Shown piece after piece: positions 46,746-56,071 of a DNA stretch of 64,000 bases (positions are counted from its first letter, which is position 1; each line of letters begins with the position of its first letter). The stretch spans positions 124,001 to 188,000 of the forward strand of contig JODU01000018.1 of the NCBI GenBank assembly GCA_000720845.1. Reading direction: 5' to 3'. The stretch comes from Kitasatospora aureofaciens. GTDB taxonomy: Bacteria; Actinomycetota; Actinomycetes; Streptomycetales; Streptomycetaceae. Both the position numbers and the translations under genes were made by a program. The notes below the pieces were generated by a model, which saw nothing but the letters and a program-made list of their open reading frames with translations, was not told where the DNA came from and did not search any database.

Positions 46746-49469
46746 GTGGCGAAGACAGCATCGAAGAAGACCGACAGCACCTCCGGTGGCCGACCGCGGC
46801 TGATGCTCATGGACGGGCACTCGCTGGCGTACCGCGCGTTCTTCGCGCTGCCCGCGGAGAACTTCACGACCGCGACCGGCCAGCCGACCAACGCTATCTA
46901 CGGCTTCGCGTCGATGCTGGCCAACACCCTGCGTGACGAGGCGCCCACGCACTTCGCGGTGGCGTTCGACGTCTCCCGCAAGACCTGGCGCTCCGAGGAG
47001 TTCACCGAGTACAAGGCGAACCGCTCCAAGACCCCGGACGAGTTCAAGGGGCAGGTGGAGCTGATCGGCGAGCTGCTCGACTCCATGCACGTCCCCCGCT
47101 TCGCCGTCGAGGGCTTCGAGGCCGACGACGTCATCGCCACCCTCGCCACCCAGGCCGAGGCCGAGGGCTTCGACGTGCTGATCGTCACCGGAGACCGGGA
47201 CTCCTTCCAGCTGGTCAGCGAGCACACCACGGTCCTGTACCCGACCAAGGGCGTCTCCGAGCTGACCCGCTTCACGCCGGAGAAGGTCTTCGAGAAGTAC
47301 GGACTGACCCCCGCCCAGTACCCCGACTTCGCGGCGCTGCGCGGCGACCCGTCCGACAACCTGCCCGGCATCCCGGGCGTCGGCGAGAAGACCGCCGCGA
47401 AGTGGATCAACCAGTTCGGGTCCTTCGCGGAGCTGGTCGAGCGCGTCGACGAGGTCAAGGGCAAGGCCGGGCAGAACCTCCGCGACCACCTGGAGTCCGT
47501 CAAGCTGAACCGCCGGCTCACCGAGCTGGAGCGACGGGTCGAGCTGCCGAAGACCGTCACCGACCTGGAGCGGACGGCCTACGACCGCAAGGGGGTCGCG
47601 GTGATCCTCGACACCCTGGAGATCCGCAACCCCTCCCTGCGCGAGCGGCTCTACGCGGTCGACCCGGGCGCCGAGGAGGCCGAGGCCACCCCGGTGGTCG
47701 CGGACGGCGTGGAGCTGGACGGCACCGTGCTGGGCACGGGCGAGCTGGCCGGCTGGCTCGCCGAGCACGGCACGCAGCCGCTCGGCGTGGCCACCGTCGA
47801 CACCTGGGCCCTGGGCACCGGCTCGGTCGCCGAGGTCGCGCTCGCCGCGTCCGACGGGAAGGCCGCCTGGTTCGACCCCACGGAGATCGACGAGGCCGAC
47901 GAGACGGCGTTCCGCTCCTGGCTCTCCGACCCGGACCGGCCGAAGGTCTTCCACAACGCCAAGGGCGCGATGCGCGTCTTCGCCGAGCACGGCTGGAGCG
48001 TCGCCGGCGTGGGCATGGACACCGCGCTGGCCGCCTACCTGGTCAAGCCGGGGCGCCGCTCCTTCGACCTGGACGCGCTGTCCCTGGAGTACCTGCACCG
48101 CGAGCTGGCCCCCGCCGCCGCGGCCGACGGACAGCTCGCCTTCGGCGCGGACGAGGGCGCCGAGGCCGAGGTGCTGATGGTGCAGGCCCGCGCCATCCTC
48201 GACCTGGGCGAGACCTTCGAGAGCCGCCTGGCCGACGTCGGCGCCGCCGATCTGCTGCGCGACATGGAGCTGCCCACCTCCGCGCTGCTCGCCCGCATGG
48301 AGCGGCACGGCATCGCGGCCGACCGGGAGCACCTCCAGGCCATGGAGCAGATGTTCGCGGGCGCCGTCCAGCAGGCCGTGAAGGAGGCGCACGCGGCGGC
48401 CGGACGGGAGTTCAACCTGGGCTCGCCCAAGCAGCTCCAGGAGGTCCTCTTCGGCGAGCTGAACCTGCCGAAGACCAAGAAGACCAAGACCGGCTACACC
48501 ACCGACGCCGACGCCCTGGCCTGGCTCGCCGCCCAGACGGACAACGAACTGCCGGTGATCATGCTCCGCCACCGCGAGCAGGCCAAGCTGCGCGTCACGG
48601 TCGAGGGCCTGATCAAGACCATCGCCGCCGACGGCCGTATCCACACCACGTTCAACCAGACGGTCGCCGCGACCGGCCGCCTCTCCTCCACGGACCCGAA
48701 CCTGCAGAACATCCCGGTCCGCACCGACGAGGGCCGCGCGATCCGCCGCGGCTTCGTGGTCGGCGAGGGCTTCGAGTCCCTGATGACGGCCGACTACAGC
48801 CAGATCGAGCTGCGCGTGATGGCCCACCTCTCCGAGGACGCGGGCCTGACCGAGGCGTTCACGTCCGGCGAGGACCTGCACACCACCGCGGCCGCCCAGG
48901 TCTTCTCCGTCGAGCAGTCCGCCGTGGACGCCGAGATGCGCCGCAAGATCAAGGCCATGTCCTACGGCCTGGCGTACGGCCTGTCGGCCTTCGGCCTCTC
49001 CCAGCAGCTGAACATCGAGGCGGCCGAGGCACGCGGCCTGATGGACGCCTACTTCGAGCGCTTCGGCGGTGTACGGGACTATCTGCGCCGGGTCGTCGAC
49101 GAGGCACGGGCCACCGGGTACACGGCGACCCTCTTCGGCCGCCGCCGCTACCTGCCCGACCTCAACAGCGACAACCGCCAGCGTCGCGAGGCGGCCGAGC
49201 GGATGGCCCTGAACGCACCGATCCAGGGCACGGCGGCCGACATCGTCAAGATCGCCATGCTCAACGTGGACCGGGCGCTGCGCGAGGCCGGCCTCGAGTC
49301 CCGCATGCTCCTCCAGGTCCACGACGAGATCGTCCTGGAGATCGCCCCGGGCGAGCGCGCGGCGGCGGAGGAACTGGTCCGCCGGGAAATGGCGAACGCG
49401 GTGCGGCTCAGGGTCCCCCTGGGCGTCTCCGTGGGCGTGGGCCCGGACTGGGAGTCGGCGGCGCACTAG
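46746..49469 (+). CDS. polA: DNA polymerase I
   Basis: The 907-residue enzyme has an intact 5'-3' exonuclease domain (1-310: LMLMDGHSLAYRAFFALP, VTGDRDSFQLV, RGDPSDNLPGIPGVGEKTA), a 3'-5' exonuclease-like domain (about 330-500) and a polymerase domain (500-907: TGRLSSTDPNLQNIPVRT, ADYSQIELRVMAHLS, RRKIKAMSYGLAYGLS, QVHDEIVLE). In the middle domain the DxE and DxxD metal ligands are missing (TVDTWALG, VFHNAKGAM), so proofreading should be absent, as in other actinobacterial and Taq-like enzymes. GTG 46746 is chosen with GGAG 4 nt before it. It repairs and processes lagging-strand DNA. Confidence 0.96.
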   Translation: MAKTASKKTDSTSGGRPRLMLMDGHSLAYRAFFALPAENFTTATGQPTNAIYGFASMLANTLRDEAPTHFAVAFDVSRKTWRSEEFTEYKANRSKTPDEFKGQVELIGELLDSMHVPRFAVEGFEADDVIATLATQAEAEGFDVLIVTGDRDSFQLVSEHTTVLYPTKGVSELTRFTPEKVFEKYGLTPAQYPDFAALRGDPSDNLPGIPGVGEKTAAKWINQFGSFAELVERVDEVKGKAGQNLRDHLESVKLNRRLTELERRVELPKTVTDLERTAYDRKGVAVILDTLEIRNPSLRERLYAVDPGAEEAEATPVVADGVELDGTVLGTGELAGWLAEHGTQPLGVATVDTWALGTGSVAEVALAASDGKAAWFDPTEIDEADETAFRSWLSDPDRPKVFHNAKGAMRVFAEHGWSVAGVGMDTALAAYLVKPGRRSFDLDALSLEYLHRELAPAAAADGQLAFGADEGAEAEVLMVQARAILDLGETFESRLADVGAADLLRDMELPTSALLARMERHGIAADREHLQAMEQMFAGAVQQAVKEAHAAAGREFNLGSPKQLQEVLFGELNLPKTKKTKTGYTTDADALAWLAAQTDNELPVIMLRHREQAKLRVTVEGLIKTIAADGRIHTTFNQTVAATGRLSSTDPNLQNIPVRTDEGRAIRRGFVVGEGFESLMTADYSQIELRVMAHLSEDAGLTEAFTSGEDLHTTAAAQVFSVEQSAVDAEMRRKIKAMSYGLAYGLSAFGLSQQLNIEAAEARGLMDAYFERFGGVRDYLRRVVDEARATGYTATLFGRRRYLPDLNSDNRQRREAAERMALNAPIQGTAADIVKIAMLNVDRALREAGLESRMLLQVHDEIVLEIAPGERAAAEELVRREMANAVRLRVPLGVSVGVGPDWESAAH

Positions 49470-49509
49470 CCGCGCCCGCCGCGCCGCTGCGTCCCTTCCC
49501 CCGGCCACC

Positions 49510-49540
49510 GCCGCCCACCCCTCCGACGGGGGTGGGCGGC
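49510..49540 (+). terminator. Terminator after polA
   Basis: GCCGCCCACCCC (49510-49521) and GGGGTGGGCGGC (49529-49540) form a perfect 12-bp stem with a 7-nt loop, 41 bp after the stop. Confidence 0.8.
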
Positions 49541-49635
49541 ACCGTTCAGCCGGGCCACGTGCCACCCGCCCGCCCCGTCACTCCGGTGGCCCCCGAGGAA
49601 ACGCCCCGCCCCCGGTCTCCCGTGAGGATGCGGGC

Positions 49636-50004
49636 ATGGGTATACGCATGCTCCACCACCGGACGACACCGGCACGGGCACGCACCGACGGACCCGCCCG
49701 CGTGCCACTCCTCCCGGTCCCGGTCTTCGCGCCGGGCGCAAGTACCGGTCGCACCCCCGCCACCCTCACCACGGTCCTGCGCCGCACCGCGACCGACCTC
49801 CGCCGAGGACTCGCCCGCCGGGGCGCCGGAACCACCGCCCCGCGCGAGACACCCGCCTGGCGGCTGTGGGCCGACCTGGCCCGCGGCTACCTCGCCCTGG
49901 CCCTCACCCTGCTGCCGCGCCCCCGGCCCGCCCGCACCTTCACCGTGTTCGTCGCGCCCGCCGACGCCCTCCGCGCGCGACCCGACGGACCGGCCCGGTA
50001 CTGA
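49636..50004 (+). CDS. Small arginine-rich hypothetical protein
   Basis: I do not recognise this 122-residue protein. Codon use has the strong G/C third-position bias of real genes in this window, which supports it. The N-terminal half is Pro/Thr/Arg-rich and low complexity; the C-terminal half contains TPAWRLWADLARGYLALALTLLPRPRPARTFTVFVAP, with one weak hydrophobic stretch (about 80-95). It starts at ATG 49636 without a strong ribosome-binding site. It lies between the polA terminator and the leader of the lytic transglycosylase gene, both on the same strand. Confidence 0.5.
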   Translation: MGIRMLHHRTTPARARTDGPARVPLLPVPVFAPGASTGRTPATLTTVLRRTATDLRRGLARRGAGTTAPRETPAWRLWADLARGYLALALTLLPRPRPARTFTVFVAPADALRARPDGPARY

Positions 50005-50307
50005 TGCCGCCCCGGACGCCGCCCCGGACGGCACGGCGGTCGCGCGACCGGGGGAACGGCAACGGAACTCCTCATATGGCCAAGTGGTGAATATCGGGCA
50101 GGAACGGGTGCCCGTGCAAAGCAAGTTGTCGTAGGGTCGCCTGCGGCACCGTACTGGTCGAACGGACGACCACGGTGCCCGGAGGATCGCCGTGCAACCG
50201 TCTGCGCCGGTCGATCGTCACAACAGGGCGGGCACAGCGGTACGACGGGCGAGTACGACAGCGGAAGACGGACGGACGCGCGGGCGTCCACGGGAGGGGT
50301 TCACTCT
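50005..50307 (+). promoter_or_regulatory. 303-bp leader region of the lytic transglycosylase gene
   Basis: A -10-like TAGGGT lies at 50132-50137. Just downstream a two-part hairpin can form: GGCACCG (50145-50151)/CGGTGCC (50173-50179) around TGGTCG (50155-50160)/CGACCA (50167-50172) with loop AACGGA. GGAGG (50181-50185) then precedes a GTG at 50192 opening a 72-codon ORF that runs past the main start in another frame. The main ATG at 50308 has its own GGGAGGGG. It does not match the ydaO or other riboswitch consensus I know. Confidence 0.5.
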
Positions 50308-52077
50308 ATGGTGGCGCATTTCGACAGGAGGCTCCGCAAGGCGGCGCTCACCACCACCGTGGCGGCGGTCGCGGTCGCGGCCCTGTCCGCGTCCCAGGCC
50401 CCCGAGGTGACGGCCGACGGCAACGGCAGACAGACCACCGCCGACAACGCGCCGACGTCCGACACGTCCTCCGAGCAGAGCGCCACCGGCAACTCCCCGT
50501 ACTACACCGACCTGCCGCCCCTCAACAGCCCCAACCCCGCCCCGACCACGGGCACCCCCTCCTCCCGGGGCTCCTCCGAGGCCGGCATCCCCGCCACCGT
50601 CCTCGACGCGTACAAGAAGGCCGAGTCGGAGCTGCGCCGGTCCAAGCCCGGCTGCAACCTGCCGTGGCAACTGCTCGCCGCCATCGGCAAGGTGGAGTCC
50701 GGTCAGGCCCGCGGCGGCCGCGTCGACGCGGGCGGCACCACCATCGGCCGCATCATCGGCCCGCAGCTCGACGGCAACGGCTTCGCCCTCATCAAGGACA
50801 CCGACAACGGCGTCTACGACGGCAACAGCAGCTACGACAACGCCGTCGGCCCCATGCAGTTCATCCCGTCCACCTGGGCGTGGGCGGGCCGCGACGGCAA
50901 CGGCGACGGCAAGGACGACCCCAACAACGTCTACGACGCCGCGCTCGCCGCCGGCCACTACCTGTGCCGCAACGGCTGGGACCTGTCCGTCCAGGCCGAC
51001 CTCAACCGCGCGATCCTCAGCTACAACAACTCGCAGGACTACCTGAACACGGTCCTGTCGTGGCTGGAGCACTACCGCAGGGGCACCCACGAGATCCCGG
51101 ACGGCACCGGCAGCCTCCCGGTCGGCCGCAGCGACGACCCCTTCACCGGCGTCAGCCCCTCACCGGGCCGCACGGGCGCGAACACGGGATCCCGGGCCCC
51201 GAGTACGGCATCGCCCAGCCCGGACCCGTCCCCGAGCAAGCCGCCGGCCTCGGGCAAGCCCGGCACCGGGGGCCCGAGCACCAAGCCCCCCACGGAGCCG
51301 ACGCCGCCGACCGGGAGCCCCGTGCCCAGCCCCACTCCCACCGACACGGTGCACCATTTGGAGAACGCCGGCACCACGGGGCTCACCGCGATCGCGGGCG
51401 ACGCGTTCACCCAGCAGATCAGCACCCGCGCCGAGACCAAGGCCGGAAAGGCCGTCGGCAAGGTGCGCATCCGCTTCACCGTCCTGGGCGACACGGACGC
51501 CACCTTCACCGGCGGCGAGAAGGTCGCCGCGGTCACCACCAACGCCTCCGGGGTGGCCGTCGCGCCCGCGCTGGTGGCGGGCGAGCAGACCGGCGAGTTC
51601 ACCGTCCGCGCCACCGTGATCGGCCGCAGCGTCCCGGGCCTCGACTACAAGGCCACCGTCACCGAGCGCGTCGCCGACGCCCTCACCACCACCGGCGCGA
51701 CGGAGCTGGCATGCACGCCGGGCGGCGAGTTCGCCGACCCGGTCACGGTGAAGGCCACGCTCAAGGGCGCCGTCGCGGACAAGGTCGCCGTCACCGCCAC
51801 GCTCATCAAGTCCGGGGCCGACCCGACCGAGAACGACAAGGGCCCCTACTTCAAGGACGCCGACGGAAAGGCCGTCCGGACGCTGGCCGGCCGGAAGACC
51901 GACGCCAAGGGCCTGCTGGAGCTGCCGAAGCTGTACGCCGACGACGCCGAGGGCTCCTACGTCATCCGTCTCACCACGGCGGGCGGCGCACAACTCGACA
52001 TCACCCTGAAGGTGGCCAAGGCGCCCGAACCGACGCCGGACCCGTCGACCGAGCCGTCGACGCAGCCGGAGGCGTAG
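50308..52077 (+). CDS. Secreted lytic transglycosylase domain protein
   Basis: The 589-residue protein has an N-terminal signal peptide (about 1-36, RRLRKAALTTTVAAVAVAALSASQA), a low-complexity linker, and an SLT-type lysozyme-like domain (about 95-265) with WQLLAAIGKVESGQARGG where Glu130 is the likely catalytic acid, then DNAVGPMQFIPSTWA and the AGHYLCRNGW segment. A Pro/Ser/Thr-rich linker (about 270-350) leads to a C-terminal pair of beta-rich Ig-like domains (about 350-570). It should cleave peptidoglycan glycan strands outside the cell. It has a structured leader and converges on hrpB with a hairpin between. Confidence 0.88.
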   Translation: MVAHFDRRLRKAALTTTVAAVAVAALSASQAPEVTADGNGRQTTADNAPTSDTSSEQSATGNSPYYTDLPPLNSPNPAPTTGTPSSRGSSEAGIPATVLDAYKKAESELRRSKPGCNLPWQLLAAIGKVESGQARGGRVDAGGTTIGRIIGPQLDGNGFALIKDTDNGVYDGNSSYDNAVGPMQFIPSTWAWAGRDGNGDGKDDPNNVYDAALAAGHYLCRNGWDLSVQADLNRAILSYNNSQDYLNTVLSWLEHYRRGTHEIPDGTGSLPVGRSDDPFTGVSPSPGRTGANTGSRAPSTASPSPDPSPSKPPASGKPGTGGPSTKPPTEPTPPTGSPVPSPTPTDTVHHLENAGTTGLTAIAGDAFTQQISTRAETKAGKAVGKVRIRFTVLGDTDATFTGGEKVAAVTTNASGVAVAPALVAGEQTGEFTVRATVIGRSVPGLDYKATVTERVADALTTTGATELACTPGGEFADPVTVKATLKGAVADKVAVTATLIKSGADPTENDKGPYFKDADGKAVRTLAGRKTDAKGLLELPKLYADDAEGSYVIRLTTAGGAQLDITLKVAKAPEPTPDPSTEPSTQPEA

Positions 52078-52087
52078 GCACCGTCCC

Positions 52088-52113
52088 GCCCGGCGGGGCG
52101 CTCCCCGCCGGGC
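52088..52113. terminator. Bidirectional terminator between lytic transglycosylase gene and hrpB
   Basis: GCCCGGCGGGG (52088-52098) and CCCCGCCGGGC (52103-52113) form a perfect 11-bp stem with a CGCT loop, within the 40-bp gap between convergent stops. Confidence 0.85.
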
Positions 52114-52117
52114 CCGG

Positions 52118-54796
52118 TCACTTGCCGAGCCGCGCCTTGGTGTACCGCGTCGGCTCCGCCGTGGCCGGGTCCTCGGGCCACGGATGCTTCGGGTACCGGC
52201 CGCGCAGCTCCGCGCGTACGCCCTTGTAGCCGTCCTTCCAGAAGGAGGCCAGGTCGGCGGTGACCGCGGCGGGGCGGCCGGCGGGGGAGAGCAGATGCAC
52301 GAGGAGCGGCACCCCGGCGATCCCGGGTGACCGCTGGAGCCCGAACATCTCCTGCAACTTCACGGCGAGTACGGGCCGTTCGGGATCGTCGTAGTCGATC
52401 CGGATCCTGGACCCACTGGGGACCAGGATCCGCTCGGGGGCCAGCTCGTCGAGCCGCGCCGCTTCCCCGGACGCCCAGGGCAGCAGCCGCGACAGCGCCT
52501 GTACGGCGTCGATCCGGCCCAGGTCGGCCCGCCGCCGGGCGCGGCTCAGCTCGGGTTCCAGCCACTCGTCCGCGCGCGCGAGCAGCGTGTCGTCGGTGAC
52601 GTCCGGCCAGGGCTCACCGATGTGCCGCCGCAGGAACGCGAGCCGCTTGCGCAGCAGGTCGGCGTCGGCCGAGCGGCGCAGCAGCCCGAGCCCCTCCCGC
52701 CGCAGCCCCTCCAGCAGCGCGCCCCGTACGAGGGCGGGGTCGGCGCCGGTGAGGGGCCGCACCGCCAGTTCCACCGCCCCGAGCCGTTCGACCCGCCGGG
52801 CCACCACGTCGCCGTCGGCCCAGTGCACCTCGTCCCGCTCGGTCAGCAGTGCTCCCGCCGCGAGCCGGGCGGTCTCCTCGTCGACGGCCGCTGCGAGTTG
52901 CACGCGCGCGTGCCCCCGGCCCACGGGCCGGTCGGCCACGGCCACGGCGATCCACGGCGCTCCCCGCAGCGCGGACGCCTCCGGCAGCTCCGCCCGCGTA
53001 CCGGACACCATCAGGTACGAACCGCCGTCCTTCCTGGCCACCCGCTCGGGAAACGCCAGAGCGGCCACCAGCCCGGCGAGAACCTCGTCGCCGGCTCGCT
53101 GCCCGTCCCCGCCGTCCCCGTCCTGAACGGCGGCCCGCAGCCGCCGCACCTCGGCCCGCCACCGTGCCCCGTACGCGTCCCCGCCCCGCCGAGCCGCCCG
53201 CAGCACGGACACCAGGTCGTCCCCGTACTCCCGCGGCGGCTCCTCACTCAACAGCCCCACCACCTCGGCCACCACCTCACCCCCGCCCGACCCGGCGACG
53301 TCCGCCGGGAAGCCGCCCGCGCGGGATCCGCCGGGCCGTGGCCCGCCCGCCTCGGAGCCGCCCCCAGGGGTGGCACCCGTGCCCGGGGGCCGTGCGCCGG
53401 TGTGGTCCGTGGGTGCCGCCGTCGCCGAGGCGGCCCGGGGTGACATCTCCGTGCTCAGTTCCGCCGCGTCCAGGAGGGCGCGGCCCAGCCGGGGGTGCAG
53501 GCCGAGGCGGGCCAGTCGTGCGCCTCGCTCCGTCGCCCGGCCGGCGGAGTCCACCGCGCCGACCGCCTCCAGCACCGACCGGGCGGCCGTCATCGCCCCG
53601 CCCGGCGGCGGATCGAGGAGCGCCAGACCGGACGCGTCCGGATCGCCCCAGCAGGCCGCCTGCAACGCGAACGCCGTCAGGTCGGCCACCTTGATCTCCG
53701 GTGCCGGGAACCGCGGCATACGGGCGTCCTCCGCCTCCGCCCAGCAGCGGTACACCACCCCCGGCGCCTCGCGGCCGGCCCGGCCCGCCCGCTGCCGGGC
53801 CGCCGCCCGCGAGGCCCGCACCGTCGTCAGCGAGCTGAGCCCGCGCGCGTGGTCCACCCGCGGCTCCCGCGCCAGCCCCGCGTCCACGACCACCCGGACA
53901 CCCGGGACCGTCAGCGACGACTCGGCCACCGAGGTCGCCAGCACCACCCTGCGCCGCGCCCCGGGCGCCAGCACCGCGTCCTGCACCGCTGCGGGCGCCC
54001 GGCCGTGCACCTGGAGCACGTCCACGTCCCCGAGGCCCGACAGCCGACCCGCCACGCGGGAGATCTCCCCGACCCCCGGCAGGAAGCACAGGACGTCCCC
54101 GTCCCGTTCGGCCAGCGCCCGCCGCACCACCGAGGCCACGTGCGCCAGCAGCGCCGGGTCCACCCGCATCCCGTGCGGCGGCCGCGCCGGCCGCACCGGC
54201 GGCGCCCACACGACCTCGACCGGGTACGACACGCCCCGCGCCTCGACGACCGGCGCGTCGCCCAGCAGCCGCGACCAGCCCTCGGCGTCGGTCGTCGCCG
54301 ACGCGGCCACCAGCCGCAGCTCGGGCCGCAGGGCCTGCCGCACGTCCCACAGGAACGCCGCCGACGTGTCCGCGTCCAGATGCCGCTCGTGGCACTCGTC
54401 CAGCACCACCGCGTCGACGCCCGTCAGCTCCTGGTCCCGCTGGAGCCGCTGGAGCAGCACGCCGGTCGTGACGACCTCCACGCGCGTGTGGCGCCCGACG
54501 ACCCGCTCCCCGCGCACGGTGTAGCCGACACTCGCGCCCGGCTTCTCACCCAGCAGCCACGCCATCCGCCGGGCCGCCGCCCGCGCCGCGATCCGCCGCG
54601 GCTCGGCCACGACCACACGCCGCGCGGGAGCCTCACCGCCGCCCAGCAGCCCCGCCAGAGCCAGCGGCACCAGCGTCGTCTTGCCGGTGCCGGGCGGCGC
54701 GACCAGCACCGCCGTGCCGTGCCCCTCCAGGGCGTCGTGCAGCGCGGGCAGGGCACCGCGCACGGGCAGCGCGTCCAGGGCGTCGTAACGGATCAC
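52118..54796 (-). CDS. hrpB: ATP-dependent helicase HrpB
   Basis: The 892-residue DEAH/RHA helicase has Walker A APPGTGKTTLVPLAL (about 33-47), motif Ia VAEPRRIAARAAARRMA, DECHERHLDAD (motif II), SATTDAEGWSRLLG (motif III), RVVLATSVAESSLT and QRAGRAGREAPG (motifs V-VI), then the helicase-associated and HrpB C-terminal domains. A Gly/Pro/Ser-rich insert of about 60 residues near position 470 is low complexity and probably a disordered linker. HrpB proteins are predicted RNA helicases with an unclear role. ATG 54796 is accepted as start. Confidence 0.94.
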   Translation of the reverse strand: MIRYDALDALPVRGALPALHDALEGHGTAVLVAPPGTGKTTLVPLALAGLLGGGEAPARRVVVAEPRRIAARAAARRMAWLLGEKPGASVGYTVRGERVVGRHTRVEVVTTGVLLQRLQRDQELTGVDAVVLDECHERHLDADTSAAFLWDVRQALRPELRLVAASATTDAEGWSRLLGDAPVVEARGVSYPVEVVWAPPVRPARPPHGMRVDPALLAHVASVVRRALAERDGDVLCFLPGVGEISRVAGRLSGLGDVDVLQVHGRAPAAVQDAVLAPGARRRVVLATSVAESSLTVPGVRVVVDAGLAREPRVDHARGLSSLTTVRASRAAARQRAGRAGREAPGVVYRCWAEAEDARMPRFPAPEIKVADLTAFALQAACWGDPDASGLALLDPPPGGAMTAARSVLEAVGAVDSAGRATERGARLARLGLHPRLGRALLDAAELSTEMSPRAASATAAPTDHTGARPPGTGATPGGGSEAGGPRPGGSRAGGFPADVAGSGGGEVVAEVVGLLSEEPPREYGDDLVSVLRAARRGGDAYGARWRAEVRRLRAAVQDGDGGDGQRAGDEVLAGLVAALAFPERVARKDGGSYLMVSGTRAELPEASALRGAPWIAVAVADRPVGRGHARVQLAAAVDEETARLAAGALLTERDEVHWADGDVVARRVERLGAVELAVRPLTGADPALVRGALLEGLRREGLGLLRRSADADLLRKRLAFLRRHIGEPWPDVTDDTLLARADEWLEPELSRARRRADLGRIDAVQALSRLLPWASGEAARLDELAPERILVPSGSRIRIDYDDPERPVLAVKLQEMFGLQRSPGIAGVPLLVHLLSPAGRPAAVTADLASFWKDGYKGVRAELRGRYPKHPWPEDPATAEPTRYTKARLGK

Positions 54797-54863
54797 GCCC
54801 CCAGTGTCGTACGTCCGGGAAAGCGCCCTCCCACGCGCGCGGGCACCCGCGTGGCGGTACGGC

Positions 54864-55697
54864 TCAGTCGCGCTCGCAGACGAAGATCGCCGTCCCCGGG
54901 ATCAGGTGCCCGCGCAGCGGCGACCAGCCGCCCCACTCCGAGGTGTTCCAGTCCGGCCACTCCGGCTCCACGAGGTCCACCAGGCGGAACCCCGATGTCA
55001 CCACGTCCCGCACGCGGTCACCGAGCGTCCTGTGGTGCTCGACGTACACCGCCAGGCCCTCGTCGTCCTGCTCGACGTACGGCGTCCGGTCGAAGTACGA
55101 GGCGGACACCGACAGCCCCTCGGGGCCCGGCTCGTCCGGGAACGCCCAGCGCAGCGGATGCGTCACGGAGAAGACGAAGCGGCCGCCGGGCCGCAGCACC
55201 CGCCGCACCTCCCGCAGCACCAGCCGCGGGTCGGCGACGAACGGCAGCGCCCCGTACGCCGAACACGCCAGGTCGAACGAACCGTCCGCGAAGGGCAGCA
55301 CCGACGCGTCGGCACACACCAGGGGGAACGAGCCGCCGATGCGCAGGGCGTGCTGGAGCTGGCGGTGGGAGAGGTCCAGGGCCACCGGACGGGCCCCCTG
55401 AGCGGTCAGCCAGCGCGAACACTGGGCGGCGCCGGCGCCGATCTCCAGGACGTCCTTGCCTTTCAGCTCCTCGGACGGGCCGAGCAGCTCGGCCTCCACC
55501 TCGTCCAGGCCCTCGGGACACCACACGAAGCGGTCGTCGCCGAGGAAGGTGCCGTGCTCGGTCTGGTACTCGTCCGCGTTCCGGTCCCACCAGCCGCGGT
55601 TGGCGCGGGAACTCTCCGCGACACCGGCGGCACGCCGGGTGGCCTCGGGCTCTGGTCCGTCGGTTCCTTCGGCCTCGGACGTTACGGGCTCTTGGAT
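54864..55697 (-). CDS. Class I SAM-dependent methyltransferase, apparent ATC start
   Basis: The conserved Rossmann core is VLEIGAGAAQCSRWL (motif I), ARPVALDLSHRQLQ, CADASVLPFADGSFDLACSAYGALPFV and EVRRVLRPGGRFVFSVTHPL. The first in-frame ATG or GTG is at 55526, but conserved-looking sequence (SSRANRGWWDRNADEYQTEHGTFLGDDRF) is open upstream to beyond 55697 with no ATG, GTG or TTG. GAGGGAG followed by 7 nt and ATC at 55697 looks like the true initiation site, giving 277 residues. ATC initiation is rare; a sequencing error in an ATG is the alternative. The gene is divergent from rpsA. The substrate is unknown. Confidence 0.72.
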   Translation of the reverse strand: MQEPVTSEAEGTDGPEPEATRRAAGVAESSRANRGWWDRNADEYQTEHGTFLGDDRFVWCPEGLDEVEAELLGPSEELKGKDVLEIGAGAAQCSRWLTAQGARPVALDLSHRQLQHALRIGGSFPLVCADASVLPFADGSFDLACSAYGALPFVADPRLVLREVRRVLRPGGRFVFSVTHPLRWAFPDEPGPEGLSVSASYFDRTPYVEQDDEGLAVYVEHHRTLGDRVRDVVTSGFRLVDLVEPEWPDWNTSEWGGWSPLRGHLIPGTAIFVCERD

Positions 55698-56071
55698 GAC
55701 CGGCTCCCTCGTACTAGTCTGCGGGCTCTTCCGTGCCGCCCGCCCCGCGTGTCACGCAAGGGGCATCCAGGGGTCCATGTGGCCTCGGGAGACGGCTTTT
55801 GTGCCGGGATTGCGACGATCCGCCCCGGGTGTGCGGCTTCGCGCATTGACCCTGCCCGGCTGCCCCCGTATGCTACAAGTTGCGCTGCGGGCCTGCGCAC
55901 CTCAGACGTAGCAGGTCGCGCTCGCATCTGTTGTATGTCCCCTCGGTTCTCGAGGTGTCACCCCTGGTTTCGGTGACGCTTCCTTGGCTGTCCGGCTTCT
56001 GCAGAGCGAAACGGGCTCCCGGCGTAAGCAGTACCTACGACTTCAATGTCCGTACCGGAGCCCTTTCCCAC
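55698..56071 (+). other. 374-bp region between methyltransferase and rpsA: rpsA promoter and leader
   Basis: It contains the rpsA promoter at 55846-55874 and a leader of about 190 nt that could carry autoregulatory structure. The methyltransferase promoter must lie at its left end, near 55705-55740, but is not clear. No further gene is supported. Confidence 0.6.
55846..55874 (+). promoter_or_regulatory. Strong sigma-HrdB-type promoter of rpsA
   Basis: TTGACC (55846-55851) and TATGCT (55869-55874) are separated by exactly 17 bp, the best consensus promoter in the window. It predicts transcription from about 55881, leaving a leader of about 190 nt. Confidence 0.8.

Noticed and set aside
50040..50307. 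ydaO (c-di-AMP) riboswitch before the lytic transglycosylase gene
   Set aside because: Such riboswitches often precede cell-wall hydrolase genes in actinobacteria, but I could not find their conserved core segments here.
54864..55526. Methyltransferase starting at GTG 55526
   Set aside because: That start would remove an upstream segment (SSRANRGWWDRNADEY) typical of this methyltransferase group, and it lacks a ribosome-binding site.
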